A stretch of 64,000 bases of DNA from Blastococcus sp. CCUG 61487 (lineage in GTDB: Bacteria > Actinomycetota > Actinomycetes > Mycobacteriales > Geodermatophilaceae): positions 1-64,000 of the forward strand of contig NZ_LWUA01000235.1 in NCBI RefSeq assembly GCF_005222955.1. Direction: 5' to 3'. Numbering within the stretch: the stretch's first letter is position 1; every line of letters starts with the position of its first letter. This document shows, one piece after another, positions 43,888-53,433 of this stretch. Both the position numbers and the translations under genes were made by a program. The notes beneath the pieces are model-generated. The model did not search any database. It saw nothing but the letters and a program-made list of their open reading frames with translations, and was not told the DNA's origin.

Positions 43888-43945
43888 GCCCACAGCCTGC
43901 CGGATGCCGGTGACACTCCGGCCGGCCCCGTCCCGGGGTGCTTCC

Positions 43946-44980
43946 TCAGGTGCCGCGGGGGGCCAGCGGGCTGGACTCGATCGCCTTCTCCTCGAGCTTC
44001 TCCATCCGGTTGCGCAGCATCCGCAGGTACGGCTCGCGTGCGCGGGTGGCCTCCTCGTAGGCGAGCAGGTCGGTGACGGTGCCCAGCGTGTAGCCGCGGA
44101 GCCGGCCGCGGAGCTGGGCGATGGTGAAGGCGTCGTAGCCGTCGACGGGAGGCTGGGCGGGCGTCTCCTCGGCGGCGTCCGCGCCGGCCGGGTCGCCCTC
44201 CACGGACGCGCCGGCGGCGATCGCGGTGTCCCCGTCGGCGTCGGCCGGCACCCCGGCCGCGGCGGCGACCGGCACGTCACCCCGGGCGACGTCGATCCCG
44301 GGGCCGGCGGCGTCTGCGGCCTCGGTCACGTCACCGGAGACCGGGGTGGCGACCCCCTCGTCGGTGACGGTGGCCTCCGCCGTCTCCACGTCGTCGCCCT
44401 CGGGCGTGAGGACGTCGACGGTGCTGGGCACCGCCGCAGCCTCGGCGTCGGCGGCGCCGGCGACGGGCAGCTCGAGGGTGTCGCCGGACTCTGCGAGCGC
44501 GCTGCCCACCGCGTCGCCGTCCTCGGTGGCCGCGGGGGCGGTCTCCTCGAGGGTGGGCGCGTTCTCGATCGCCTCGTCGATGGCCAGCTCCTCGAGGATC
44601 TCCTCGTTGGCCGGCGCCTCGGCTGCCGCGGTGTCGTTCAGGTCCTGCGCGCCGACGCGGTCGGGGACCTCGTCGGGGACCACGTCGGCGCGGTCGAACG
44701 CCGACTCGCGGTAGCCCGTGGCCGGAGCGGCGTCGCCGTCGTCGTCGTCGAAGGTGGCCAGGCCCGGCTCCGCCTCGCCACGGATCCCGGTGAACAGCTC
44801 GTCGCCGCGGGCGACGAGGCCGGCGTACTGCTGCTGCACCTTCATCGCGTGCTGCATCGCCATGCCGATGACCCGGACCGGCAGGCCGGGGAGGGTCTCG
44901 GGGAGCTTGCGTGCTTCGTCGACGACGGTCGCCGCCAGGCCGGCAGCAGCGCGGACAACCTCGGGGATCTCACGAGCCAT
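43946..44980 (-). CDS. Actinobacterial lipid-droplet-type / Rv1109c-like protein
   Basis: A 344-aa acidic protein. The N-terminal ~65 residues are amphipathic and Ala/Val-rich ([40 protein letters not shown]). A long Ala/Asp/Glu/Val low-complexity linker follows. The C-terminal helix region has [20 protein letters not shown] and [20 protein letters not shown]. The position between xseA and ispH matches the mycobacterial Rv1109c locus, whose relatives are annotated as lipid-droplet-associated; I recognise it mainly by that context. ATG 44980 is preferred to the upstream GTG because of AAGG seven bases before it. Confidence 0.75.
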   Translation of the reverse strand: MAREIPEVVRAAAGLAATVVDEARKLPETLPGLPVRVIGMAMQHAMKVQQQYAGLVARGDELFTGIRGEAEPGLATFDDDDGDAAPATGYRESAFDRADVVPDEVPDRVGAQDLNDTAAAEAPANEEILEELAIDEAIENAPTLEETAPAATEDGDAVGSALAESGDTLELPVAGAADAEAAAVPSTVDVLTPEGDDVETAEATVTDEGVATPVSGDVTEAADAAGPGIDVARGDVPVAAAAGVPADADGDTAIAAGASVEGDPAGADAAEETPAQPPVDGYDAFTIAQLRGRLRGYTLGTVTDLLAYEEATRAREPYLRMLRNRMEKLEEKAIESSPLAPRGT

Positions 44981-45093
44981 GGGCACACCTTGCCCCACGA
45001 TTTCGTGCTCGACACCCGCACCTGCGCCGATGCACCCGCTCGATGGGTGTTCCTGGACACGTTCGGCGCGCCCGCCGCGTCGCGCCGCCCACG

Positions 45094-45105
45094 TACCCTG
45101 GGCCC
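45094..45105 (+). promoter_or_regulatory. Leaderless promoter -10 TACCCT for ispH
   Basis: TACCCT (45094-45099) is exactly six bases before the ATG at 45106, the standard geometry of leaderless actinobacterial transcripts. There is no Shine-Dalgarno sequence, which agrees with leaderless translation. No clear -35 is visible. Confidence 0.6.
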
Positions 45106-46068
45106 ATGGCAGCTCAGCGTGGACGTGTCCTGCTCGCCGACCCCCGGGGTTACTGCGCCGGTGTGGACCGGGCCGTCGTCGCCGTCGAGCGCGCCCTGGA
45201 GATCCACGGCGCCCCGGTGTACGTCCGCAAGCAGATCGTCCACAACAAGCACGTCGTCGCCACCCTGGAGCGGCGCGGGGCGATCTTCGTCGAGGAGACG
45301 ACCGAGGTGCCCGAGGGCTCGGTCGTCGTCTTCAGCGCGCACGGGGTCTCCCCGGCGGTCCACCAGGAGGCGGCCGACCGGCAGCTGAAGACGATCGACG
45401 CGACCTGCCCGCTGGTGACCAAGGTCCACCAGGAGGCCAAGCGCTTCGCCCGGGATGACTACGACATCCTGCTGATCGGCCACCGCGGTCACGAGGAGGT
45501 CGAGGGCACCGCCGGTGAGGCACCGGCCCACATCCAGCTCGTCGACGGCGCCGAGGACGTCGCGAACGTGCAGGTGCGCGACCCGGAGAAGGTCGTCTGG
45601 CTGTCCCAGACGACGCTGTCGGTGGACGAGACCCTCGCGACGGTCGACCAGCTCAAGACCCGCTTCCCCGGGCTGCAGTCCCCGCCGAGCGACGACATCT
45701 GCTACGCCACGCAGAACCGCCAGCAGGCCGTGAAGCAGATGGCCGCCGACTGCGACCTCGTGCTGGTGGTCGGGTCGACCAACTCCTCGAACTCGGTCCG
45801 CCTGGTGGAGGTCGCCCTGGAGGCCGGCGCTCGTGCCTCGTACCTGATCGACTACGCCGCCGAGATCGACGAGGCGTGGCTCGACGGTGTGAGCACCGTG
45901 GGCGTGACCAGCGGCGCCTCGGTGCCGGAGATCCTGGTCAGCGAGGTGCTCGACTGGCTGGCCGCCCGCGGCTTCCCCGACGTGGAGACCGTCAAGGCCG
46001 CCGAGGAGCGCGTGGTGTTCGCGCTGCCCCACGAGCTGCGCCCCAAGCGCACCGCCCCCACCGACTGA
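45106..46068 (+). CDS. ispH: 4-hydroxy-3-methylbut-2-enyl diphosphate reductase IspH
   Basis: A 320-aa iron-sulfur enzyme, last step of the MEP isoprenoid pathway. Cluster cysteines are in [19 protein letters not shown] and [14 protein letters not shown]. Substrate-binding motifs are [15 protein letters not shown] and [11 protein letters not shown]. Start ATG 45106 is leaderless by promoter geometry. A 13-bp palindrome follows the stop. Its neighbours xseA-xseB are shared with mycobacteria. Confidence 0.97.
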   Translation: MAAQRGRVLLADPRGYCAGVDRAVVAVERALEIHGAPVYVRKQIVHNKHVVATLERRGAIFVEETTEVPEGSVVVFSAHGVSPAVHQEAADRQLKTIDATCPLVTKVHQEAKRFARDDYDILLIGHRGHEEVEGTAGEAPAHIQLVDGAEDVANVQVRDPEKVVWLSQTTLSVDETLATVDQLKTRFPGLQSPPSDDICYATQNRQQAVKQMAADCDLVLVVGSTNSSNSVRLVEVALEAGARASYLIDYAAEIDEAWLDGVSTVGVTSGASVPEILVSEVLDWLAARGFPDVETVKAAEERVVFALPHELRPKRTAPTD

Positions 46069-46076
46069 CGTCCCGG

Positions 46077-46103
46077 GCTGGGATCAGGTGACCTGATCCC
46101 AGC
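46077..46103 (+). terminator. Terminator after ispH, perfect 13-bp arms
   Basis: GCTGGGATCAGGT and ACCTGATCCCAGC flank a single G, so the real loop will take some of the inner bases. It begins nine bases after the ispH stop. It lies before repeated GAGGGAGGACG copies at about 46129-46165. Confidence 0.8.
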
Positions 46104-46200
46104 GCTTCCTCCCTCGTGGTGGGCGCTGAGGGAGGACGCTGCGCGGTGAGGGAGGACGTCGTGCCGGCGCCGAGACTGGCGTGCGGTGAGCGTGCGGACC

Positions 46201-46905
46201 TCAGCGGCGGGCGAGCAGCCGGCCCAGCGCGAGGACGACGGTGACGCCGGTGGCGATGGCCATCGTCGGGAAGCCGCGGATGAGCAGCGTGGCGACGGTC
46301 GGCGCGTTGAACGAGGCCGACGGGGCCAGGCCGATGTTGAGGGCCGCGACGGCGATGAAGACCAGCGGCGGTGCGACGACGACCGAGAGCAGGTCCCGGT
46401 GCCGGACGGCGAGCGTCGCGACGGTGGCCGACCCCACGAGGGTGCCGAGCGTGATGACGCCCAGGCCGAGCCCCACGAACGAGTCGATGCCGGCTCCGGC
46501 CAGCGTGACGAGGAAGACGCCGAGGACGGCGACCGCGCCGCGCAGCCCACTGCCCGCCTCGGGCGCGGCCTCGTAGCGTCCGCGCGCCGTCGCGCCCCGT
46601 GCCTCGGCTCGTGCGGCGGCCGGCCGGGGCACCGGCGGACGGGATCCGGCAGCGCGCGGGTCGGACGGCAGTCGCTCACCGGCGCGCAGCGGCCGCGCCG
46701 GCTCCCGCCGCGGCGGTGCCTGACGGCGGAGGTCGTCCGGGCGGATCCGGTCGGACGACCTCCGCGGGGGAACGGCGGGACGGACGGGCCGCCCGCGGTC
46801 GTGGCCGACGGCCCGCTCCTCGCGGGGCATGCGGGTACCGGGGAACGACCGGTCGGGGTACGCCCCGCCCTGCCGCCATGCATCGGCCGTGCTCGCCGAG
46901 GTCAT
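46201..46905 (-). CDS. DUF6542 membrane protein
   Basis: A 234-aa protein. The first ~100 residues are Arg/Pro-rich and cytoplasmic. Four membrane helices follow: LRGAVAVLGVFLVTLAGAGI, LGLGVITLGTLVGSATVATL, LLSVVVAPPLVFIAVAALNI and TMAIATGVTVVLALGRLLAR. This is the DUF6542 topology, and the family commonly lies next to ispH and rmuC in actinobacteria. ATG 46905 follows GGAGGAG. Function unknown. Confidence 0.85.
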   Translation of the reverse strand: MTSASTADAWRQGGAYPDRSFPGTRMPREERAVGHDRGRPVRPAVPPRRSSDRIRPDDLRRQAPPRREPARPLRAGERLPSDPRAAGSRPPVPRPAAARAEARGATARGRYEAAPEAGSGLRGAVAVLGVFLVTLAGAGIDSFVGLGLGVITLGTLVGSATVATLAVRHRDLLSVVVAPPLVFIAVAALNIGLAPSASFNAPTVATLLIRGFPTMAIATGVTVVLALGRLLARR

Positions 46906-47085
46906 GGCACTCCTCCGTTCCACCGCGGTCGGGCCGGACGGCCGTTCCTGGGTGCCCACGGTAGCGAGCGCACACGCCGCAGAGCGGGAGGATGTGGTCG
47001 CGTCGCGCATCCCGGTGCATCGGTTCGGTGACGCAGGGTGAGTGCTGGGGCGGGCGGGGCGCGGTGGGCAGGCGCCCGCCGCGGA

Positions 47086-48207
47086 TCACCCGTCGGTGCC
47101 GCTGCGTCCGCCCGGCTCGTACCGGCGCGGGTCGAACCGGTCCTCCCCGTCGAGCAGCACGCCGTCGGTGTCGGGTGCTGACTCGCTGGGCCGCAGGGTG
47201 CGCACCGTCGCCTCCAGCGGTTCCGGCGCGGGGACGGGCTGCTCGGCGACGCCGAGGTCGTCGAAGCGGCGGGCGGCGGTCAGGACCGACCGCTCGTAGG
47301 AGCCCACCGTGTCGTTGAACCTGGCCATGGTCGTGCCGAGGGCCGAGCCGAGCCGGGTGAGGTGACCGGACAGCGTGGTGAGGCGCGCGTGCAGCCGCCG
47401 GCCCACCTCGAGCACCTGGTCGGCGTCCCGGGCCAGCCGTTCCTGCCGCCACGAGTACGCCACGGTGCGCAGCAGGGCCAGCAGCGTGCTGGGGGTCGCG
47501 AGCACGACGTCGCGGGAGAAGCCGTACTCGAGCAGCCCGGGCTCGGCCTCCAGCGCGGTGATGAGGAAGCCGTCGGAGGGGACGAACAGGACGGTGAACG
47601 GCGCCGCGGGCCGGAACGCGGTCGGGTAGCGGCGCGCCGCCAGCGCGTCGACGTGGGTGCGCAGCTGGCGGGCGTGCGCGGCCACCCGCTGGTCCCGCAC
47701 CGCCTGGTCGGTGGCCTGCACCGCTTCGATGTAGCCGGTGAACGGCACCTTGGCGTCGACGACCACCTGCCGGCCGTCGGCCAGCGTGACGACGAGGTCC
47801 GGCCGCACCCCCGCGCCTTCGTCGCTGGTGCCCGACGGCTGCTCGACGAAGTCGCAGTGCTCGAGCAGGCCGGCCAGCTCGACCACCCGGCGCAGCTGCA
47901 CCTCGCCCCACCGGCCGCGCACGTGCGGGGTCCGCAGCGCCGTGACCAGGGCGGCCGTCTCCTGCCGCAGCTGGGCCGAGGTCTGGTTCACCGTGCCGAC
48001 CTGCTCGCGCAGCTCGCCGTGAGCGGTGGCGCGGGCTCGTTCCATCCCGGCCAGCAGCCGGTGGAGGTGGTCGAGGGACTCGTGCACCGGCTCGAGCCCG
48101 GCGTCGCCGGGAGCGCGGCGGGTGCGCACGGCGACGGCGCCGAGGGTGGCGGCGGTGGCGAGCAGCGCCCCGAGGAGGAGCCCGAGCAGCAGGGAAGCGG
48201 CGTCCAT
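47086..48207 (-). CDS. rmuC: DNA recombination protein RmuC
   Basis: A 373-aa protein with an N-terminal membrane helix (LLLGLLLGALLATAATLGAV) and a coiled-coil segment. The nuclease-like core has VRGRWGEVQLRRVVELAGLL, RPDLVVTLADGRQVVVDAKV and FLITALEAEPGLLEYGFSRD. RmuC limits inversions and other rearrangements. The last 50 residues are an unconserved acidic tail. Confidence 0.93.
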   Translation of the reverse strand: MDAASLLLGLLLGALLATAATLGAVAVRTRRAPGDAGLEPVHESLDHLHRLLAGMERARATAHGELREQVGTVNQTSAQLRQETAALVTALRTPHVRGRWGEVQLRRVVELAGLLEHCDFVEQPSGTSDEGAGVRPDLVVTLADGRQVVVDAKVPFTGYIEAVQATDQAVRDQRVAAHARQLRTHVDALAARRYPTAFRPAAPFTVLFVPSDGFLITALEAEPGLLEYGFSRDVVLATPSTLLALLRTVAYSWRQERLARDADQVLEVGRRLHARLTTLSGHLTRLGSALGTTMARFNDTVGSYERSVLTAARRFDDLGVAEQPVPAPEPLEATVRTLRPSESAPDTDGVLLDGEDRFDPRRYEPGGRSGTDG

Positions 48208-48244
48208 GCCCGGGAGGCTGCCCGAGGGGTCCGACAGTTCCCGG

Positions 48245-48781
48245 CTACGCCGCGGCGACAGGGGCGTGCCGCGCCTCGTGCTCGAGGAGCTGCGCCTTCA
48301 CCGCCGTCCCCCAGCGGAAGCCGCCGAGCCCGCCGCCGGAGCCCAGCACCCGGTGGCACGGCACGAACAGCGCGGCGGCGTTCCGGGCGCAGGCGTTGGC
48401 GGCCGCCCGGACGGCGGCCGGCCGGCCGCAGCGGGCGGCGAACGCCGCGTAGGTGTCCGGTTCTCCCGCGGGGACGGTCCGCAGCACCTCCCAGGCATCC
48501 TCGAGGAACGGGCCGGAGCGCTGGCGCACCGGCACGTCGTCGATCGCGGTCACGTCCCCGGCGAAGAAGGCGTCGACGGCGTCCAGGACCGGGAGCCGGT
48601 CGACGTGCTCCACCCAGTTGGGGCGCAGCGACCTGTGCACCACCGGCAGCAGCGCGCCGACGTCGTCGGTCCAGCCGCTGGCGAGGACGACGTCACCACC
48701 GTCCGGCCCGGTCGTGACCACGACGGTGAACGGTCCGGGAGGGGTGGCCGCGGTGGCGTAGCGGGCGGGAGGCGGGGTCAT
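48245..48781 (-). CDS. ogt: Methylated-DNA-protein-cysteine methyltransferase
   Basis: A 178-aa suicide repair protein. The acceptor is Cys142 in LFVPCHRVLGSGGGLGGFRW, and the HTH motif precedes it (YAAFAARCGRPAAVRAAANA). It removes O6-methylguanine damage by moving the alkyl group to the Cys. The ATG overlaps the ada-alkA stop as ATGA, so both repair genes form one operon. Confidence 0.95.
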   Translation of the reverse strand: MTPPPARYATAATPPGPFTVVVTTGPDGGDVVLASGWTDDVGALLPVVHRSLRPNWVEHVDRLPVLDAVDAFFAGDVTAIDDVPVRQRSGPFLEDAWEVLRTVPAGEPDTYAAFAARCGRPAAVRAAANACARNAAALFVPCHRVLGSGGGLGGFRWGTAVKAQLLEHEARHAPVAAA

Positions 48782-50292
48782 CAGGCGCTCCGTTCGGTGC
48801 GGGCCGTGCTCGGGGAGGACGTCGGGGCCGGCGGACGGGTGAACAGGCCGGGCGCGGCGAGCGCCCACAGGTGCATCACCGCGTACGAACGCCACGGGCG
48901 CCAGCGGGTCGCGGCGTCGACGTCGTCGCTGCCGATCGACTGCAGGGAGCGCCGCAACGCCAGGTCGCCGGGCAGCCACACGTCGGGGTCGGACAGTCCG
49001 CGCAGCGCGACCAGCGCCGCCGTCCAGGGGCCGATGCCGCGCACGGCGAGCAGAGCGCGCTCGGCCTCCTCCCGGTCCGTGCCCGGGTCCAGCACGAGGT
49101 CGCCCGCGGCCAGCGCGGCCGCGAGCGCGTGCACCGTGGCCCGGCGCGCGCCGGTGAGGCCGACCGACGTCAGGTCGGCGGCGGCCAGTGCCTCCGGGCG
49201 CGGGAAGGCGTGGGTCAGCGTGCCCACCGGGCTGTCCAGCGGCGTGCCGGCTGCCCGGACCAGCTGGCCGGTGATCGTCCGCGCGCGGGCGACGGAGACC
49301 TGCTGGCCGAGGACGGCGCGCACCGCGAGCTCGGGTTTGTCGGGTGAGCCGGGGACCCGGCGGCCCGGTGCCCCGGCGACGAGGGCGGCGAGCGCCGGGT
49401 CGGCGCCCAGGACGGTGTCGACGGCGACCGGGTCGGCGTCCAGGTCGAGCAGGCGGCGGCACCTGCTGACCGCGGCGCCCAGGTCACCGAGGCGGCTCAG
49501 CCGCAGGTGCGCGGTCACCGCGGCGTCGCCGTCGGCAGCGGGGGAGAGGGACACGATGCCCGGCCCGTGCGGGAGGTCCAGCACGCGGGAGAACGTCGTC
49601 CCGTCCCACTCCTCGAGCCCGGGGACGGCGTGCGCGCCCAGGAAGAGCAGCACCTCGGCGGCGGAGTAGGGCGCGCGGGCGGCCAGGCGCACCGTCAGCT
49701 CACCGGGCGTGGCACCGGTCGCCCTGCCGGGGGCTCGGCGGAGGTCGGTGGGTGTCGTCGCGAAGACCTCGCGGATCGTGTCGTTGAACTGCCGGACGCT
49801 GGCGAACCCGGCCGCGAAGGCGACGTCGGCCATGGGCAGGTCCGTGGTCTCCACGAGCAGCCGGGCGGTCTGGGCCCGCTGCGCCCGGGCCACGGCGAGG
49901 ACGCCGACGCCGAGCTCGCCCACGAGCAGCCGGTGCAGCTGGCGCTCGGAGTACCCCAGCCGCCGCGCGACTCCCGGGACGCCGGAGCGGTCGACCTCGC
50001 CGTCGGCGATCAGTCGCATCGCGCGGGCGACGACGTCGGCGCGCACGTCCCACGCGGGGGAGCCGGGGACGGCGTCGGGCCGGCACCGGCGGCAGGCGCG
50101 GAAGCCGGCGGCCTGCGCGCCCGCCGCGGTGCTGAAGAAGGAGACGTTGGCCGGCTTCGGTGTGCGGGCGGGGCACGAGGGGCGGCAGTAGATGCCGGTC
50201 GTGTGGACGCCGGTGTAGAACCAGCCGTCGAACCGGGCGTCCCGGCCGGCGACCGCGCGGTAGCACCGCTCGTGGTCCAGCACCTCGGTCAT
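48781..50292 (-). CDS. Ada regulator - AlkA 3-methyladenine glycosylase fusion
   Basis: A 503-aa fusion. Residues 1-75 are an Ada metal-binding domain with Cys36, Cys40, Cys67 and Cys70 in TTGIYCRPSC and FRACRRCRPD; methylation of one Cys switches it to an activator. Residues about 85-180 are an AraC-type HTH (RLGYSERQLHRLLVGELGVG, ADVAFAAGFASVRQFNDTIR). The rest is AlkA: a TBP-like domain, then HhH-GPD with RGIGPWTAALVALRG and DVWLPGDLALRR, the Asp being catalytic. Methylation sensing and base excision sit in one chain, next to ogt. ATG 50292 is preferred; an upstream frame exists but is not coding-like. Confidence 0.94.
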   Translation of the reverse strand: MTEVLDHERCYRAVAGRDARFDGWFYTGVHTTGIYCRPSCPARTPKPANVSFFSTAAGAQAAGFRACRRCRPDAVPGSPAWDVRADVVARAMRLIADGEVDRSGVPGVARRLGYSERQLHRLLVGELGVGVLAVARAQRAQTARLLVETTDLPMADVAFAAGFASVRQFNDTIREVFATTPTDLRRAPGRATGATPGELTVRLAARAPYSAAEVLLFLGAHAVPGLEEWDGTTFSRVLDLPHGPGIVSLSPAADGDAAVTAHLRLSRLGDLGAAVSRCRRLLDLDADPVAVDTVLGADPALAALVAGAPGRRVPGSPDKPELAVRAVLGQQVSVARARTITGQLVRAAGTPLDSPVGTLTHAFPRPEALAAADLTSVGLTGARRATVHALAAALAAGDLVLDPGTDREEAERALLAVRGIGPWTAALVALRGLSDPDVWLPGDLALRRSLQSIGSDDVDAATRWRPWRSYAVMHLWALAAPGLFTRPPAPTSSPSTARTERSA

Positions 50293-50435
50293 GCCGACCA
50301 GCATGGCACTCGCGCAGCGAGTGGACTGGCGGCTTTCGGACGTCGCCGTCGGGTCGGGAGGATCCACCGAACGGTGGACGGCGGACCAGCGTTCCGGCGG
50401 TCCCGGGGCGGGCGGCGCGGCTCCAGGCTCGTCGC

Positions 50436-51365
50436 ATGACGACGACACAGGCCGCGCCCGAGAGCACCGCGGCGCGCGACATCGAACCGGCCGTGCGGGT
50501 GCGCGGCCTGGTGAAGCGGTACGGCGGCCGCGCCGTGGTGGACGGGCTCGACCTGGACGTCCGCCGCGGCGAGGTGTTCGCGCTGCTCGGCCCCAACGGC
50601 GCCGGCAAGACGACGACGGTGGAGATCCTCGAGGGCCTGCGCCGGCGCGACGGCGGGGAGGTCCGGGTGCTGGGCGAGGACCCGGCCACCGGTAACCGCG
50701 GCTGGCGGGCCCGGATCGGCGTGGTCGGGCAGGCGACCGGGACCGGGGACGCGCTGACGGTCCGGGAGACGATCGAGCACTACGCCGTCTACCACGCCCT
50801 GGCCGAGGACCCCGACGAGCTGATCGCCGCGGTCGGCCTGACCGGGTCCGCCGGCGTCCGCACCGCGAAGCTCTCGGGTGGCCAGCGCCGCCGGCTCGAG
50901 GTGGCGCTGAGCATGCAGGGCCGGCCCGAGCTGCTCTTCCTGGACGAGCCGACGACCGGCCTCGACCCGGTGGCCCGCCGCCAGTTCTGGACGGTGCTCG
51001 AGCGGCTGCGGGCGGGCGGCACCACGATCGTGCTGACCACCCACTACCTGGACGAGGCGGCGTACCTGGCCGACCGGGTCGGCGTCATCGACCGCGGCCG
51101 GCTCGTCGACGTCGCGCCGCCGGAGGAGATGGGCGGGGAGCTGCGCCGCCGCTCCACCGTCCGCTGGCGCGAGGACGGTGGCTTCCGCTCGGTCGTCACC
51201 ACCGAGCCCGTGGCCGTGCTGCGTGACCTGCTCGCCGGCGGCCCGCGGGTCGACCTGCCCGACCTGACCGTCACCCGGCCGAGCCTGGAGGACGTCTACC
51301 TCCAGCTGGTCGGGGCCGCCCCGTCCGCGGATGTGGACACCGAGATCCAGGGAGCGCTCCGATGA
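50436..51365 (+). CDS. ABC transporter ATP-binding protein (ABC-2 type)
   Basis: A 309-aa ATPase. Walker A GPNGAGKTTTVEIL, signature LSGGQRRRLEVALS, Walker B LLFLDEPTTGLDP, and His of the switch in LTTHYLDEA. The C-terminal ~70 residues are a DrrA-like extension. It pairs with the permease overlapping its stop (ATGA). The unit, followed by a histidine kinase and response regulator, looks like an antibiotic or lipid exporter under two-component control. Start ATG 50436, without a clear ribosome site. Confidence 0.95.
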   Translation: MTTTQAAPESTAARDIEPAVRVRGLVKRYGGRAVVDGLDLDVRRGEVFALLGPNGAGKTTTVEILEGLRRRDGGEVRVLGEDPATGNRGWRARIGVVGQATGTGDALTVRETIEHYAVYHALAEDPDELIAAVGLTGSAGVRTAKLSGGQRRRLEVALSMQGRPELLFLDEPTTGLDPVARRQFWTVLERLRAGGTTIVLTTHYLDEAAYLADRVGVIDRGRLVDVAPPEEMGGELRRRSTVRWREDGGFRSVVTTEPVAVLRDLLAGGPRVDLPDLTVTRPSLEDVYLQLVGAAPSADVDTEIQGALR

Positions 51366-52186
51366 CCACCACGACCACGCGCCGGCCCCTGCCGCCCGGT
51401 GCCCTGCCCATCGGGCTGGCCCGGATCGGGCTGGAGCTGCGGCTCTTCCTGCGCGACCCCGGGCAGGTGGTCTTCTCCTTCTCCTATCCGGTGATCATGC
51501 TGCTGATCTTCGGCTCGGTGTTCGGCGGTCAGACGACCGGGCCCGACGTCCGGTTCGAGGACTACTTCCTGGCCGGCATCGCGGCCACCGGGATCATGCT
51601 GACCAGCTTCCAGGCGGTCGGGATCGCGATCGCCGAGGAGCGGGAGCGGGGCGATCTCGGGCGGCTGCAGGTGCTGGGCACCCCGCCGGCGGCCTACGTC
51701 ATCGGCAAGGCCGGTCAGGTGGTGGTGACGACGACGGCGCAGCTCGCGCTCCTGCTGACCGTGGCCGCGGTGGCCTACGACGTCCCGATGCCGGCCGACG
51801 CCGAGCGCTGGGCCACCTTCGGCTGGGTCGCCGTCCTCGGCATCCTGTCCGGCACCGTGCTCGGGATCGCGATCTCGCCGTTCGTGGGCAGCGCCCGCGC
51901 GGCGTCCGCCGGCATCACCGGGTTCTCAGTCGTCCTGCAGTTCTTCTCCGGCGTCTTCTTCGTCTTCAGCGAGCTGCCGGCCTGGATGCAGCAGGTGGCC
52001 GCGATCTTCCCGCTGAAGTGGCTGACCCAGGGGATGCGCTCGGTCTTCCTGCCCGACCGGGCCGCCGCGGGCGAGATCGCCGGCTCGTGGGAGCACGGAA
52101 CCACTGCCCTCGTGCTCATCGCATGGGTGATCATCGGCGTCATGGTCTGCGTACGCACGTTCCGCTGGCGCCGGGGCGAGGGATGA
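51362..52186 (+). CDS. ABC-2 type transporter permease
   Basis: A 274-aa integral membrane protein with six predicted helices, for example VIMLLIFGSVFGG, GIAATGIMLTSFQAVGIAIA, LLLTVAAVAYD, WVAVLGILSGTVLGIAIS and ALVLIAWVIIGVMVCV. The ABC-2 motif ERERGDLGRLQVLGTPPAAY couples to the ATPase. The ATGA overlap with the kinase gene keeps the four genes in one unit. Confidence 0.93.
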   Translation: MTTTTTRRPLPPGALPIGLARIGLELRLFLRDPGQVVFSFSYPVIMLLIFGSVFGGQTTGPDVRFEDYFLAGIAATGIMLTSFQAVGIAIAEERERGDLGRLQVLGTPPAAYVIGKAGQVVVTTTAQLALLLTVAAVAYDVPMPADAERWATFGWVAVLGILSGTVLGIAISPFVGSARAASAGITGFSVVLQFFSGVFFVFSELPAWMQQVAAIFPLKWLTQGMRSVFLPDRAAAGEIAGSWEHGTTALVLIAWVIIGVMVCVRTFRWRRGEG

Positions 52187-53433
52187 CGTCGTCCGGCTCC
52201 GCGGACCGCTCCGCCGTCGTCTCCCTCCCCGCGGGGGACGGCGGCGCGCCGCTGTCCGACGGCGCCCGGCGGACCTCCGTCCTGGCCCTCCACGCGGCCT
52301 TCGCCGTCATGCTCGGCGTGGCGACGGCGATCGTCGTGCTGGGCGACCTCGACGGGTCCCGGCCTCTCCTGCTGACGGCGCTCGCGGTGTGGGTCCTGGC
52401 CTACGTGGCCATCGGCCCGCTGGGGCTCACCGACTGGCGCTCGGACACCGCGTCCGGCTACCTGGCGGTGCTCGTCGTTGTCGTCGGGGTGATCGCCTGG
52501 CAGCAGCCCTCGCTGCTGTTCCTCATGTTCCTGGCCTATCCGCAGGTGTGGTTCTTCGTCCGCTCGGTGCGGACGGGGGCGCTGTGGACGCTGGCACTGG
52601 CAATGGCGGCCGCAGCCGGGCCGACAGTCGCCTATGCCCAGGGAGACGAGCCGCTCTGGGGCCCGGGGCAGACGCTGGTCGGGCTGGTCTTCAGCCTGGC
52701 GATGGGGTGGTGGGTCTTCCGGGTGCTGGACGAGAGCGCCGAGCGGGCGGCCCTCATCCGCGAGCTGGAGTCGACCCGGGCGGAGTTGGCCGCGCTGCAC
52801 CACGAGCAGGGCATCGTCGCCGAGCGGGAGCGCCTGGCCCGCGAGGTGCACGACACCCTCGCGCAGGGCTACACGAGCATCGTCGTCCTGGCGCAGACCG
52901 CCGCGGCCGCGCTGCCGGGCGATCCCGACGTCACCGCCGAGAGGTTGGCGGTGATCGAGGACGTCGCCCGGGAGAACCTCGCGGAGGCGCGGGCGATGGT
53001 CGCCGCCTTCGCGCCGGTGGCGCTGGACTCGGCGACCCTGGTCGAGGCGCTGGAGCGGCTGGCCGAGCGGTTCGGCCGGGAGACCGGCATCGTCACGCGG
53101 GTGGACACGGGGGCACTGGGTGGTGCCGAACCCGCGCTGAGCCGGGCTGAGGAGATCGTGCTGCTGCGGGGCGCGCAGGAGGCGCTGGCCAACGTGCGCC
53201 GGCACGCCGCCGCGTCGGCCGTGGTGCTCCGGGTGAGCCGGGTGGGCGCAGGCGAGGACGAGCACGTGTCGGTGCACGTCGAGGACGACGGCGTGGGCTT
53301 CGACCCGACTACGTCGGCCGGGGTGGGCCTGGCCGGGCTGCGGGACCGCGCGGAGGAGGTCGGCGGTGCCGTCGACGTCAGCTCGGCGCCGGGGGAGGGG
53401 ACGCGGGTGACAGTCCGCGTGCCGGCGCGATGA
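52183..53433 (+). CDS. Sensor histidine kinase, HisKA_3 type
   Basis: A 416-aa NarL-type kinase. The N-terminal half has five to six membrane helices. The dimerisation/phosphoacceptor motif is REVHDTLAQGYTSIV. The ATPase domain has EALANVRRHAAASAV, VEDDGVGFDP and GVGLAGLRDRAEEVGG. The cytoplasmic response-regulator gene starts within its stop (ATGA). It senses an unknown envelope signal, possibly the exported compound. Confidence 0.95.
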   Translation: MTSSGSADRSAVVSLPAGDGGAPLSDGARRTSVLALHAAFAVMLGVATAIVVLGDLDGSRPLLLTALAVWVLAYVAIGPLGLTDWRSDTASGYLAVLVVVVGVIAWQQPSLLFLMFLAYPQVWFFVRSVRTGALWTLALAMAAAAGPTVAYAQGDEPLWGPGQTLVGLVFSLAMGWWVFRVLDESAERAALIRELESTRAELAALHHEQGIVAERERLAREVHDTLAQGYTSIVVLAQTAAAALPGDPDVTAERLAVIEDVARENLAEARAMVAAFAPVALDSATLVEALERLAERFGRETGIVTRVDTGALGGAEPALSRAEEIVLLRGAQEALANVRRHAAASAVVLRVSRVGAGEDEHVSVHVEDDGVGFDPTTSAGVGLAGLRDRAEEVGGAVDVSSAPGEGTRVTVRVPAR

